Shown here: in pieces, positions 8,308 to 16,406 of the stretch
How positions within the stretch are numbered: the first letter of the stretch is position 1
Layout of the letters: each line of letters begins with the position of its first letter
Assembly: GCF_007744075.1 (NCBI RefSeq)
Contig: NZ_CP036266.1
Coordinates: forward strand, 6,499,248 to 6,563,247
Direction: 5' to 3'
Length of the DNA stretch: 64,000 nucleotides
From: Gimesia chilikensis
GTDB taxonomy: Bacteria; Planctomycetota; Planctomycetia; Planctomycetales; Planctomycetaceae
The notes under the pieces: model-generated
Databases searched by the model: none
Seen by the model: the letters and a program-made list of their open reading frames with translations, nothing else
Told to the model about the DNA's origin: nothing
Made by a program: the position numbers and the translations under genes

Positions 8308-9273
8308 ATGCAACTGACATCGGTGGTCACGCCATTTACCGACGAGAACCTGACAATGCTGGCCCAGATTGGAGTGACGCATGTCACAATTCGCTATCCT
8401 GGCCCAGGGCGGGAGCGTCTGCAGGCGTTGTGTGATCAGGTAGCAGGACAGGGATTGAAGATTGCCGCCATCGAAGGTTATCTGCCGATCGAAAATATCA
8501 AACTGGGGAACGAACGGTTTGACGCCGAGATCGCGGAAATGAAAACACTGCTGCGCGATATGCAGGCGGTGGGCATTCCGTTTGTGTGTTACAACTTCAT
8601 GGCGGGTACAGACTGGGTGCGGACCAAACTGGATGCCCGCGAGCGGGGCGGGGCACTTGTGACCGGCTTTGATGTCGATGAGGCAGAGCAGGCCGTTTCT
8701 CTGTCGGAGACTACGCGGGACCAGGTATCCAGCCCGATTACAGCGGAAGAACTCTGGATCAACCTGGAACGGTTTCTCACAGAACTGGTGCCGGTGGCAG
8801 AGGAATGCGGCGTGACACTGGCGATGCATCCGGACGATCCGCCGCTGGAGACGTTCATGGGCAAAGCACGGATTATGAACTGTGTCGAAAATTTTGAACG
8901 GCTGGTGCAGTTGGTCCCCAGTCCGGCGAATGCGATCTGTTTCTGCCAGGGGACGTTCGCCGAGATGGGCGTGGATATTCCGGAGACCATCCGGCGGCTG
9001 GGTTCGCATATCAGGTATGTGCATTTTCGGGACATCAAAGGGACCCGCGAACGGTTTGTGGAGACGTTTCACGATAATGGCCCAACCGACATGTATGCCG
9101 CAGTGCAGGCGTACCAGGAAATCGGTTTTACGGGGCCGATACGTCCGGACCATGTTCCCCAGCTGGTGGGAGAAGAAGCGGGAGAGCCCGGGTATACGAT
9201 GCTGGGGCGGCTGCATGCCTTCGGTTATCTGCAGGGATTGATGGAGGCCGCCCGGAAAGTCGGAAACAGCTGA
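8308..9273 (+). CDS. Mannonate dehydratase-like (UxuA family) TIM-barrel protein
   Basis: A 321-aa protein resembling D-mannonate dehydratase, which converts D-mannonate to 2-keto-3-deoxygluconate. The frame can begin at GTG 8272, but relatives begin with a short Leu/Thr segment followed by a PPFTDENL-like stretch. The ATG at 8308 reproduces that (MQLTSVVTPFTDENL). Landmarks are MHPDDPP, CQGTFAEMG, VHFRDI, DNGPTDM and IRPDHVP, which supply the His, Cys and Asp metal-site residues of UxuA. Its presence beside RraA-like, MlrC-like and enolase-superfamily genes supports a hexuronate or sugar-acid degradation block. It may instead be a close relative acting on another sugar acid. Confidence 0.85.
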   Translation: MQLTSVVTPFTDENLTMLAQIGVTHVTIRYPGPGRERLQALCDQVAGQGLKIAAIEGYLPIENIKLGNERFDAEIAEMKTLLRDMQAVGIPFVCYNFMAGTDWVRTKLDARERGGALVTGFDVDEAEQAVSLSETTRDQVSSPITAEELWINLERFLTELVPVAEECGVTLAMHPDDPPLETFMGKARIMNCVENFERLVQLVPSPANAICFCQGTFAEMGVDIPETIRRLGSHIRYVHFRDIKGTRERFVETFHDNGPTDMYAAVQAYQEIGFTGPIRPDHVPQLVGEEAGEPGYTMLGRLHAFGYLQGLMEAARKVGNS

Positions 9274-9551
9274 TTTTGCGCAGGGGAACAATTTGGGGGT
9301 GGCTGAACATCACATCACGGTCTTTTGATCTGTAAGAAAAATGAGGGGTGGCTGGTGGATGTTATGCCGGTAACCTGTATAATCGATAGAGCAGGGCTAT
9401 CCTGCGCAGTTCAACATCTGCGAGAAAGTGACAGGGATGTCAGCACCGGATGCAGGAGGCTTCGCCTTGCCTGTTGCTGTTCTATGAACCTGAGCCGCGC
9501 CGGCTCGGCAAGTTTAGAAACACGATGTCCTTCACTTCAGGAGTCAGTCTC

Positions 9552-9935
9552 ATGAGAATTCGAATGCTGTCTGCAATCGCCGTGATCGCGGCCTGTTTTG
9601 CCATGCTGCCACAAGTTTCCGAAGCTGGCGGCCGGGTGACTTACTATAGTTCTCCGTTTGCTTATGTCGGTCCGGCTCCCGTGTATGCGGTGCCTGCTCC
9701 GGTGACCACGAGTTACTATGTGCCCGCAATGACCGCTTACTATGCCCCCGCTGTCGTGCCTGCCCCGGTTGTCACTCCTGTGTACTACCAGCCGGCTCCG
9801 GTTGTCGTCGCTCCAGTAACGACAACGACTTATTACGCTCCCGGCGCTTACTACGCCCCTGGCAGAGTCGTTTACAAGACACGCGGCCCCCGGTTTTTAG
9901 CTCCCAACTATAAAACGGTTGTGAAATACAGATAA
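9552..9935 (+). CDS. Small secreted Tyr/Pro/Val-rich low-complexity protein
   Basis: A 127-aa protein. The frame opens at 9450, but AGGAG lies twelve bases before the ATG at 9552, and a signal peptide (residues 1-25, ending SEA-GG) starts there. The mature part is built of short imperfect units of Tyr-Tyr, Pro-Ala-Pro-Val and Thr-Thr-Tyr-Tyr-Ala-Pro. It ends with a basic tail (about 105-127). No known domain is visible. Similar Val/Pro/Tyr-rich exported proteins are common in planctomycetes. A structural or envelope role is possible but unproven. It is monocistronic, with a clear terminator 30 bp downstream. A TATAAT box at 9378-9383 lies upstream without a good -35 element. Confidence 0.8.
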   Translation: MRIRMLSAIAVIAACFAMLPQVSEAGGRVTYYSSPFAYVGPAPVYAVPAPVTTSYYVPAMTAYYAPAVVPAPVVTPVYYQPAPVVVAPVTTTTYYAPGAYYAPGRVVYKTRGPRFLAPNYKTVVKYR

Positions 9936-9963
9936 GCTGACGCGATCTGATATCAAAAACAGA

Positions 9964-10003
9964 AAGAGCCTGCTGATATCATCTCAGCAGGCTCTTTTGC
10001 TTT
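9964..10003 (+). terminator. Rho-independent terminator
   Basis: A perfect 12-bp stem, AGAGCCTGCTGA (9965-9976) and TCAGCAGGCTCT (9984-9995), has a 7-base loop and a T-rich tail. It ends the small secreted protein gene. Confidence 0.9.
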
Positions 10004-10039
10004 ATGGAATGTTCGGTTTCTAAATCGTTGTAAACGATT

Positions 10040-10627
10040 CTATAGATCCAGATCATCAGAAAACCAGGTAGATACGATTCCGTCATCATCATCACTATCT
10101 GGAGCAGAATTGTCGATCATCAGTGAACCAATAAAGTCTTCAAACGTGTTAGCGATCAGGTACATATTTTCGAAATCATTCTTATGCTCACCCATGATTT
10201 CCCGTTCGTCTTCGTGATCCCAAAAAAATATTTTTCCTTCCACTGGTGATTCGACTCCCAGGCAGATCTGATTTCCTCCAGGGGCCTCGGCTATGGGGAC
10301 GACTGAATATGGTACTCTATCTAAATATGTTGAGTACTTTTTCGGGAGAGTCGAAAGCCCCGTATCTTGATTCGCTCCCAGAGTAAGACCGTAAAATTCG
10401 TCTAATCCTTGAGTTCCATCACTGTCCCAGGGAGAACTTTCCAATGGACGATAAACGATCATATTATCGAAATACATACTGGTCTTAAATTTCAGCAAGA
10501 AGTGTCTGTAAGTCACTGGGAGAGTGTGGCCCGTCAACGCTTCATACTCGCGCAGCAATTCTGCTTCATTATGAACTGTATCATTTGAAATAATAACACC
10601 AAGTTCGTGCAGTTTTTGCTCTATCAT
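10040..10627 (-). CDS. SMI1/KNR4 (SUKH) family protein, immunity-like
   Basis: A 195-aa cytoplasmic protein of the SUKH superfamily, whose bacterial members often protect against polymorphic toxins. The family pattern is seen in LPVTYRHFLLKF (about 36-47), the central VPIAEAPGGNQICLG segment (about 110-124) and GKIFFWDHEDE (about 131-141). The C-terminus is very acidic (DSDDDDG). The gene is more AT-rich than its neighbours. It stands alone between a secreted-protein gene and an oxidoreductase gene, with no toxin nearby, so it may be an orphan immunity or housekeeping SUKH gene. Confidence 0.82.
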   Translation of the reverse strand: MIEQKLHELGVIISNDTVHNEAELLREYEALTGHTLPVTYRHFLLKFKTSMYFDNMIVYRPLESSPWDSDGTQGLDEFYGLTLGANQDTGLSTLPKKYSTYLDRVPYSVVPIAEAPGGNQICLGVESPVEGKIFFWDHEDEREIMGEHKNDFENMYLIANTFEDFIGSLMIDNSAPDSDDDDGIVSTWFSDDLDL

Positions 10628-10778
10628 AATAGCTACCTGTTTTTAAGGAACTGGATTAGAATGCAGGTATTCCTGTTCGAGAATTCATCTTCCCCAGAAT
10701 TCAATTATTGTCAATGCTCTTCTTTTCACTGTTGGGCAAGCCAACAAAGCCACCCGACAATGAGCCTTCAGATTCACA

Positions 10779-10812
10779 AAGAGCCTACCAGGGTCTCCCC
10801 GGCAGGCTCTTA
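10779..10812 (-). terminator. Probable terminator of the Gfo/Idh/MocA gene
   Basis: An inverted repeat AAGAGCCT / AGGCTCTT with partly paired inner bases lies 29 bp past the stop of the minus-strand oxidoreductase gene. It is followed on that strand by a short TTTG tail. The stem sequence echoes the AGAGCC-type terminator at 9964. The U-tract is weak. Confidence 0.5.
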
Positions 10813-10840
10813 TGAGTTCTCACAGTAATCGGCGATCCGA

Positions 10841-12148
10841 CTACAGTGTCCAGCCTTTGCGGTATTCGCGTTTGAGGTACTGGTCGGCTTCGGGGGCGTT
10901 GGTGACCTTGAGGTTTTCAGCGTCCCATTCGAGTTTCTTTCCGCCGAGACGGTAAGAGACGTTGCCCAGCAGTACGGTTTCGGTCAGTGGTCCGGCGTAG
11001 GCAAAGTTACTGCCGGTTGGTGTGCCGTTGCGGATGGCGTTGAGCCATTCGATGTGATGGCTTTCGGGGCGGGTCAGATAGGGTTTGACCGGTTTGGCTT
11101 CTTTGCCCGCTTCCATGAAGACCTTGTTGGTGCCGTAGTCGGCGAGCAGGCGCCCGTCGTCCCCTTCGAAGAGGACCGCGCTGTTCTTCCCATAGGCTTC
11201 AGCGCCTTTGGGTTTCCAGCCGCCGTGATACCAGGTCATGTGAACCGGGGGCAGATCATCGCGTTCGGTGAATTCATAATCGACACGCATGAAGCTGGGA
11301 CAGTCATTTTCGCCTTTGTGGCCTTTCTCACCAACACCAACTACGGTTTTGGGGTACTTGAGTTTCAGGGCCCAGAAGGGCAGGTCCATGTAGTGACAGC
11401 CGAAGTCGCCGAGCTGACCGTTGCCGAAGTCCCACCAGTAACGCCAGTTGAAGTGGAAGCTGGTTTCGTTGTAGGGACGGAAGGGAGCGGGTCCGATCCA
11501 TTGATCGTAATTGACGTAGGATGGGGGATTGTTTTCTTTAGAGCGTTTGCCTTCGATGCGTACGCCTCCGCCGACCCAGACATGCACGCGACGCACGGGA
11601 CCAATTACGCCGGACTGGACCATTTCGACGACCTTGCGGTAGTTGTCGGTGGCGTGAATCTGATTCCCCATCTGGGTCGGTACGCCGGCTTTGGCGGCCA
11701 GGTCAGTGAGGACGCGGGCTTCGTAGACGGAATGGGTCAGCGGTTTTTCACAGTAAACGGGCAGGCCTTTGCGGAGGGCCATGGCCGCGGCGGGGGCGTG
11801 CATGTGATCGGGAGTGCTGACGAGCACGCCGTCCAGGTCGTCCCGGTCGAGGGCCTTGCGGTAATCATCGTAAGTGTCCGCGTGCGGAAATTCTTTGGAG
11901 GCCTTCTCCAGCCGCTGCGCGTCGATATCACACAGGGCGACGAAGTTTTCAGATTTGGTGCCCGTGATATTGGCATAAGCGCGGTCGGCAACGCCGATGG
12001 TCGCGAGGTTCAGTTTTTCGTTGGGGCTTTTGCTTTTGTTCGCTGCTGCGAGAGAGGGGAGTGTGAGGGCAGACGAAAATGCGGGGACCGCGGTTCCTGC
12101 GATGAGTGCTTTCTTGAGAAACTCGCGGCGGTCGACGGAACGGGACAT
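10841..12148 (-). CDS. Tat-exported Gfo/Idh/MocA-family oxidoreductase
   Basis: A 435-aa NAD(P)-dependent dehydrogenase-type protein. AAGGAGAA precedes the ATG at 12148; the longer frame adds only TTG-CTG. A twin-arginine signal is present (DRREFLKKAL then a hydrophobic run, residues 1-37). The Rossmann domain follows (NLATIGVADRAYANI, then VALCDIDA and STPDHMHA). CEKPLTHS is the family EKP motif with its catalytic-site Lys. The C-terminal domain carries YWWDFGNGQLGDFGCHYMD, typical of the planctomycete branch. Secreted members are much expanded in Planctomycetes and are thought to act on carbohydrates, but the substrate is unknown. A second member lies at 46797. Confidence 0.9.
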   Translation of the reverse strand: MSRSVDRREFLKKALIAGTAVPAFSSALTLPSLAAANKSKSPNEKLNLATIGVADRAYANITGTKSENFVALCDIDAQRLEKASKEFPHADTYDDYRKALDRDDLDGVLVSTPDHMHAPAAAMALRKGLPVYCEKPLTHSVYEARVLTDLAAKAGVPTQMGNQIHATDNYRKVVEMVQSGVIGPVRRVHVWVGGGVRIEGKRSKENNPPSYVNYDQWIGPAPFRPYNETSFHFNWRYWWDFGNGQLGDFGCHYMDLPFWALKLKYPKTVVGVGEKGHKGENDCPSFMRVDYEFTERDDLPPVHMTWYHGGWKPKGAEAYGKNSAVLFEGDDGRLLADYGTNKVFMEAGKEAKPVKPYLTRPESHHIEWLNAIRNGTPTGSNFAYAGPLTETVLLGNVSYRLGGKKLEWDAENLKVTNAPEADQYLKREYRKGWTL

Positions 12149-12225
12149 CAGCAATTCTCCTTGAGTGAGAAGTCATCCGGTGGGAAGCAGGAATATCAGG
12201 CGAACCAGAGCCGGGGGCCGGTCTA

Positions 12226-12246
12226 TATATTAACTTTTTTAATATA
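12226..12246 (-). promoter_or_regulatory. AT-rich palindrome upstream of Gfo/Idh/MocA gene
   Basis: TATATTAA (12226-12233) and TTAATATA (12239-12246) form a perfect inverted repeat with a 5-base spacer. It lies about 80 bp before the oxidoreductase start, in otherwise GC-rich sequence. It could be a promoter with an operator, or a terminator remnant of the upstream signalling gene on the same strand (T-run within the loop). The assignment is uncertain. Confidence 0.35.
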
Positions 12247-12326
12247 AAGCCGGGGCGCGTTGAAATCGAGACTGTTATGGGAAATCGGAATATTTTGGGA
12301 GAGAAGCAGCGGGCTGCCGAGACGGA

Positions 12327-14051
12327 TCAGTTGGAGGTTTCCGAGGTGATGTCTTCGGAAATACTGACTGCTTTTTCGACGCCTGTAATCAGCTGATCGA
12401 GGCGGAATGGTTTGTAGAGGACGCATTTCAAACCGAGCTGGCGGGCTTTGACGATCGAGTGCGTGGGATCGTAGCCGAAGCCTGTCATCAGGATGACGGG
12501 CAAATGCTCGTGGATTTCACGGATCTGGGCGAAGCATTCGTACCCGTTCATATCGGGCAGGCGGATGTCGGCAATGACCACATCGTAGTGGAAGCTGCGG
12601 ACCATCAGAAATGCTTCTTCACCGTTATGGGCGGTCTCGACTTCACACCCCAGCCGACCCAGCAGTTCGTGGGCGGCCCGCCTGACAGTAGCGTCACTGT
12701 CGACGACAAGAACCCGCTTGTTGAGCAGTTTGGGGTTCACCTGTCGCATGGTAGGCACTTTGTGGTGGTGTGGAGTCTGGGGAGCAATTTCGTCTCCCAC
12801 CTGTTGGATCAGTTGCTTAATATGGCGAGTGTCTTTAAGGATACGCTGCAATCGCTCGCACACATTAGGCTCGTGTCCAATGTACCGCTCCAGAATCCAG
12901 GCAGTGTCGTTGAGGATCTCGTCGACCGGATCGACGACCCCACGCATGATTAACTCGGTACTGGCAGATGCGGTAGTCATCTTTTCGACCACCAGCAGTT
13001 CCAGCGTATTAAGGGCAATCGCGACTTCGCGACTGAAGAGTTCCAGGAAGTGCAGATCGTTTTCGTCAAAGGCACCGGCATGCGGACTTTCCACATTGAA
13101 CGTTCCCAGAACTTCGTCGTGCAGATGCAGGGGGACAGTCAGGGAGCTGCGGGCATCCGGGGCACCGGTCATATAAAGTGGGTCGTGGGTAGTGTCTTCA
13201 CAGAGGTAGCTTTTACCTGTCGCGGCAACGAAACCGGTCACGCCATTCCCTTCCGGTTTGGCGTAGAGCGTGCGGTTCGTGGCGACCTGCTCCATACCGA
13301 CGGCCAGGAGGACATCCAGCCGTTCGGTGGCTTTGTCCAGAATGCGGATTTCGACGGTTTCGAATTCGAGGAGATCCTGGGTGTAATGCAGAATCTTGGC
13401 TTTGAGCAGTTCGATGCGGTCCTCGGTCGACATCTCGTAGATTTCTTCGGGAGAGAGGTCGCCCAGTTCCAGACCGGCCTGGTAGATCGCGTTCAGTTTC
13501 TGACGCTGCAGAACTTCGGCGGAGATATCTCGTACGCTGGCTACCAGGTAGGCGGGTTCCTGATTGTCATCCGGCTCGGTGATGACCGGGGTAACTTCTA
13601 CATCGAAGTAGTTCTTGTCGCCGACACGCAGACCACTCTTGGCCAGTTTGCGTGTGGAGAAGGCAGTATGGAAGGGGCTGAAGTCCGGCCCCAGAATTTC
13701 GGGTGCACCGAAGGCATCGTAGAAAGAATGCCCAATCAGGGATTCGCGTTGATCGCAGAGTTGATTCAGGCGCTGGTTGGCCCAGATGATGCGCAGCTCT
13801 GCATCGAGGACAACGACAGCGTGGGGCAGGTATTCGAGCAGTGAGCCAGACTGGATGAGTGCGAGCGGAAGGGTACCCTCAGTCGCAGGTACTACCAGCG
13901 CGGAAACATTTCCCTGGTCAAACTCCGCAATCCCCTGTGCCAGATTTTCCGGGGTCACCACCAGATAGTCTTCTGAAGAGAACTGCTGCCTCAATTCAGA
14001 GGTCTGGTCGTCTGAAGGCCCACAGAAAAGAATTTTTTGCGGATTGGTCAC
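12327..14051 (-). CDS. PAS-GAF-receiver signalling protein (response regulator without output domain)
   Basis: A 574-aa cytoplasmic signalling protein starting at GTG 14051. After a short N-terminal receiver-like stretch (1-60) comes a PAS domain (about 75-190, with YLPHAVVVLDAELRIIWANQ). A GAF domain follows (about 215-365, with SSLTVPLHLHDEVLGTFNVES). A helical segment resembling a kinase dimerisation helix pair (about 380-440) lacks a phospho-acceptor His context and any ATPase domain. A C-terminal receiver domain (about 450-565) has the phospho-acceptor at Asp495 (VIADIRLPDMNG) and the conserved Lys of YKP near 547. It has no DNA-binding output. It probably relays or senses small molecules in a phosphorelay whose kinase is elsewhere. 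Confidence 0.88.
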   Translation of the reverse strand: MTNPQKILFCGPSDDQTSELRQQFSSEDYLVVTPENLAQGIAEFDQGNVSALVVPATEGTLPLALIQSGSLLEYLPHAVVVLDAELRIIWANQRLNQLCDQRESLIGHSFYDAFGAPEILGPDFSPFHTAFSTRKLAKSGLRVGDKNYFDVEVTPVITEPDDNQEPAYLVASVRDISAEVLQRQKLNAIYQAGLELGDLSPEEIYEMSTEDRIELLKAKILHYTQDLLEFETVEIRILDKATERLDVLLAVGMEQVATNRTLYAKPEGNGVTGFVAATGKSYLCEDTTHDPLYMTGAPDARSSLTVPLHLHDEVLGTFNVESPHAGAFDENDLHFLELFSREVAIALNTLELLVVEKMTTASASTELIMRGVVDPVDEILNDTAWILERYIGHEPNVCERLQRILKDTRHIKQLIQQVGDEIAPQTPHHHKVPTMRQVNPKLLNKRVLVVDSDATVRRAAHELLGRLGCEVETAHNGEEAFLMVRSFHYDVVIADIRLPDMNGYECFAQIREIHEHLPVILMTGFGYDPTHSIVKARQLGLKCVLYKPFRLDQLITGVEKAVSISEDITSETSN

Positions 14052-14467
14052 TATGAAAACAGCCTTTGTCCACTAAGACACTTGTTGCCTGACTTTGAGT
14101 TGTATCATGAGCGAGGACACCTGTTATATTCTCCAATTTACCGGATAGGCTTACTGGAACACAAGTAATCTCAATCTTTTATTACGTATTTCTACTCATA
14201 AATGATAGAACATGATTTTTGGTTTTCAGGCTTTGCTTCAAAATATTACGAAAGCCGGAAACATTCGAGGGACAGTACCTATGAAATCGGCTTTCCGTCA
14301 GCCAAAATTAAGAAGCAAGGTAGTGAATCTTCTATTTTTAGAAAGTTCTTCGCAGATTTGAAGACTTTTTCTCAAGTATTCTGACCTGAAACACAGACAA
14401 ACCCGCATTTCCCGTTTTCCTGACCTGATCCTTTCGATAACGACCGCCACTTTGAGAACGACTGACA
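14052..14467. other. Divergent AT-rich intergenic region
   Basis: About 415 bp between the divergent signalling gene and the DAGK-like gene. It is more AT-rich than its surroundings. A 60-codon plus-strand frame (14202-14384) has no ribosome-binding site or recognisable content, and I regard it as chance. No hairpin or clear promoter was identified. Confidence 0.4.
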
Positions 14468-15364
14468 ATGTCTGAAGCCTGGGCCGCCATTCAGAGAAAT
14501 CCGATTTCCGGAAAGGGCGATCGTGCTGCGCTGATCATGGAACTGGTACAGCACCTGAAACAGCGGGGCATCCGGCCGCGTCTTTTTTCCAACCGGGAGC
14601 GGATGCAGACGTATGTCGAGGAACGCACGCGTGACACGCCGCCGGTATGCATTGTTGCAGCGGGGGGAGACGGAACGGTGCAGGATGTAGTCAACCGCTA
14701 CCCCGACCAGCGGATCGCGGTGTTACCCCTGGGGACCGAGAACCTGCTTGCGCGTTACCTGGGTATTCCGAAGTCTGGGGCTTTTGTGGCGGAGATGATC
14801 AAACAGGGCGCGTGTCGAGAGATCGACGTCTGCCAGCTCGATCAGCGGAAATTCGTGTTGATGGCGAGTATCGGCTTTGATGCCGCGGTTGTCGAAAACC
14901 TGGCGCAGGTGAGAAAAGGGAATATTTCCTACCTGAGTTATCTGAAACCGATCCTCAGAACGCTCTACGACTACCCGTTCGAATCGTTGCTGATCAGCAT
15001 TGATGACGGAGCCGAGGAAGAGACCGCCTACCATGCGATCATTGTCAATATTCCCGCCTATGGTCTGAATCTGAATTTTTCGCCGGACTCGGTCGACCAT
15101 GATGGCATGCTGGACCTGATCCTGTTTCGACGGCGGGGCGTCTTCAGCATGCTGCTCTATTTGTGGCAGATTGTCCGTGGGACACATCTGACGTCGAAAT
15201 ACGTTCAGAAGATTCAGGCCCGCTCGCTGCGGATTCAGTCCACCCGGCCGGTGCCGATCCAGACCGACGGCGATTCCTCCGGGTTGACGCCGGCCGAAAT
15301 CAGGGTGATTCCCCGGGGGCTGAAGCTGATCGTCCCTTGCCCCGCTCCGTCGATTGAATCATAA
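14468..15364 (+). CDS. Diacylglycerol/sphingosine kinase-like lipid kinase
   Basis: A 298-aa protein of the DAGK catalytic family, which transfers phosphate from ATP to a lipid hydroxyl. The nucleotide motif GGDGT is at residues 66-70. PLGTENLLARYLG (about 87-99) matches the family P-x-G-T-x-N-x-x-A signature, with Glu in the variable position. An N-terminal NPISGKG corresponds to the NP-x-SG-x-G entry motif. It sits 40 bp upstream of kdsA on the same strand, which hints at envelope lipid or lipopolysaccharide metabolism. The substrate (diacylglycerol, undecaprenol or other) cannot be told from sequence. Confidence 0.88.
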   Translation: MSEAWAAIQRNPISGKGDRAALIMELVQHLKQRGIRPRLFSNRERMQTYVEERTRDTPPVCIVAAGGDGTVQDVVNRYPDQRIAVLPLGTENLLARYLGIPKSGAFVAEMIKQGACREIDVCQLDQRKFVLMASIGFDAAVVENLAQVRKGNISYLSYLKPILRTLYDYPFESLLISIDDGAEEETAYHAIIVNIPAYGLNLNFSPDSVDHDGMLDLILFRRRGVFSMLLYLWQIVRGTHLTSKYVQKIQARSLRIQSTRPVPIQTDGDSSGLTPAEIRVIPRGLKLIVPCPAPSIES

Positions 15365-15403
15365 TTCGTAAAAATCTCCGACTTCCACTGAAAGGATTCT
15401 CCC

Positions 15404-16246
15404 GTGGCTCAAAACCCCGTAACGATTGGCAAGCTGCAGTGCGGCACTCAGTTACCGCTGTTGTTCATTGCCGGCCCCTGCGTGATCGAAAGCGAAGAAC
15501 TGGTACTGAGCACCGCGGAGCGACTGGCCGAGATCGCCGCCCGGGATAACCTGTCACTGGTTTTTAAATGCAGTTTCGATAAAGCGAACCGAACCAGCGT
15601 GGACAGTTTCCGTGGACCGGGACTGGAAGCGGGGCTCGAGATTCTGGCGAAAGTCAAACAGGTGACGGGCCTGGATGTGACGACCGACATTCATGAACCG
15701 GGGCAGGCGGCTCCGGCGGCAGAAGTCTGTCGGATCCTGCAGATCCCTGCCTTTCTGGCACGACAGACCGATCTGCTGGAGGCGGCTTCCAAAGCAGCCC
15801 TCAAACATGGGGGTGTGGTGAATATCAAGAAGCCCCAGTTCGTGGCTCCCGAAGACTGTATTCATGCCGTCAAGAAATGTGAGGCCTTCGGACAGGAACA
15901 GTTGATGCTGACTGAACGGGGCACGACCTTCGGCTACGGTCGTCTGGTGAATGACATGCGGTGTATTCCCATCATGCAGCAGATGGGGCCGCCGGTCATC
16001 TTTGATGCGACTCACAGCGTGCAGACTCCGGGAGGTAAATCGACCGGTGGACAGCGGGAGATGATCCCCTACCTGGCCCGGGCTGCGGTTGCCTGCGGTT
16101 GCGACGGGGTCTTCGCCGAGACACATCCCGATCCTTCACAGGCGCTCAGTGACGGCCCGAATATGCTGCCTCTGGAAGAGTTTGCCCGTTTTGCGCTGGA
16201 TTTGCAGCGGTTTCGTACCCTGGTCAATGAAAACAGCCCCCTTTAA
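15404..16246 (+). CDS. kdsA: 3-deoxy-8-phosphooctulonate synthase (Kdo-8-P synthase)
   Basis: A 280-aa enzyme that condenses phosphoenolpyruvate with arabinose-5-phosphate to Kdo-8-phosphate for lipopolysaccharide. The start is a GTG at 15404 after AAAGGA. Hallmarks are [12 protein letters not shown] (21-32), [37 protein letters not shown] and [13 protein letters not shown]. Cys26 in the first motif is the metal ligand of the metal-dependent (Aquifex-type) class; the metal-independent class has Asn there. The gene supports a Gram-negative-type outer membrane with Kdo in this organism. It lies next to a lipid-kinase-like gene. Confidence 0.96.
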   Translation: MAQNPVTIGKLQCGTQLPLLFIAGPCVIESEELVLSTAERLAEIAARDNLSLVFKCSFDKANRTSVDSFRGPGLEAGLEILAKVKQVTGLDVTTDIHEPGQAAPAAEVCRILQIPAFLARQTDLLEAASKAALKHGGVVNIKKPQFVAPEDCIHAVKKCEAFGQEQLMLTERGTTFGYGRLVNDMRCIPIMQQMGPPVIFDATHSVQTPGGKSTGGQREMIPYLARAAVACGCDGVFAETHPDPSQALSDGPNMLPLEEFARFALDLQRFRTLVNENSPL

Positions 16247-16406
16247 GACATTCCATCTGCCCGGGAATCGGTTATAGTATAGATAACAGACAGTTGAATG
16301 ATCGATCTTCTGTCGGCTCATCACCTGTGAATGCACCGCATCTTCAACACCACATTTCCATCAGTAACAGGGTGGAAATGTACCATACCATGAAACCACA
16401 ACTGCT

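Noticed and set aside
14202..14384. 60-codon frame between the signalling gene and the DAGK-like gene
   Set aside because: No ribosome-binding site, unusual AT-rich composition and no similarity; treated as intergenic.
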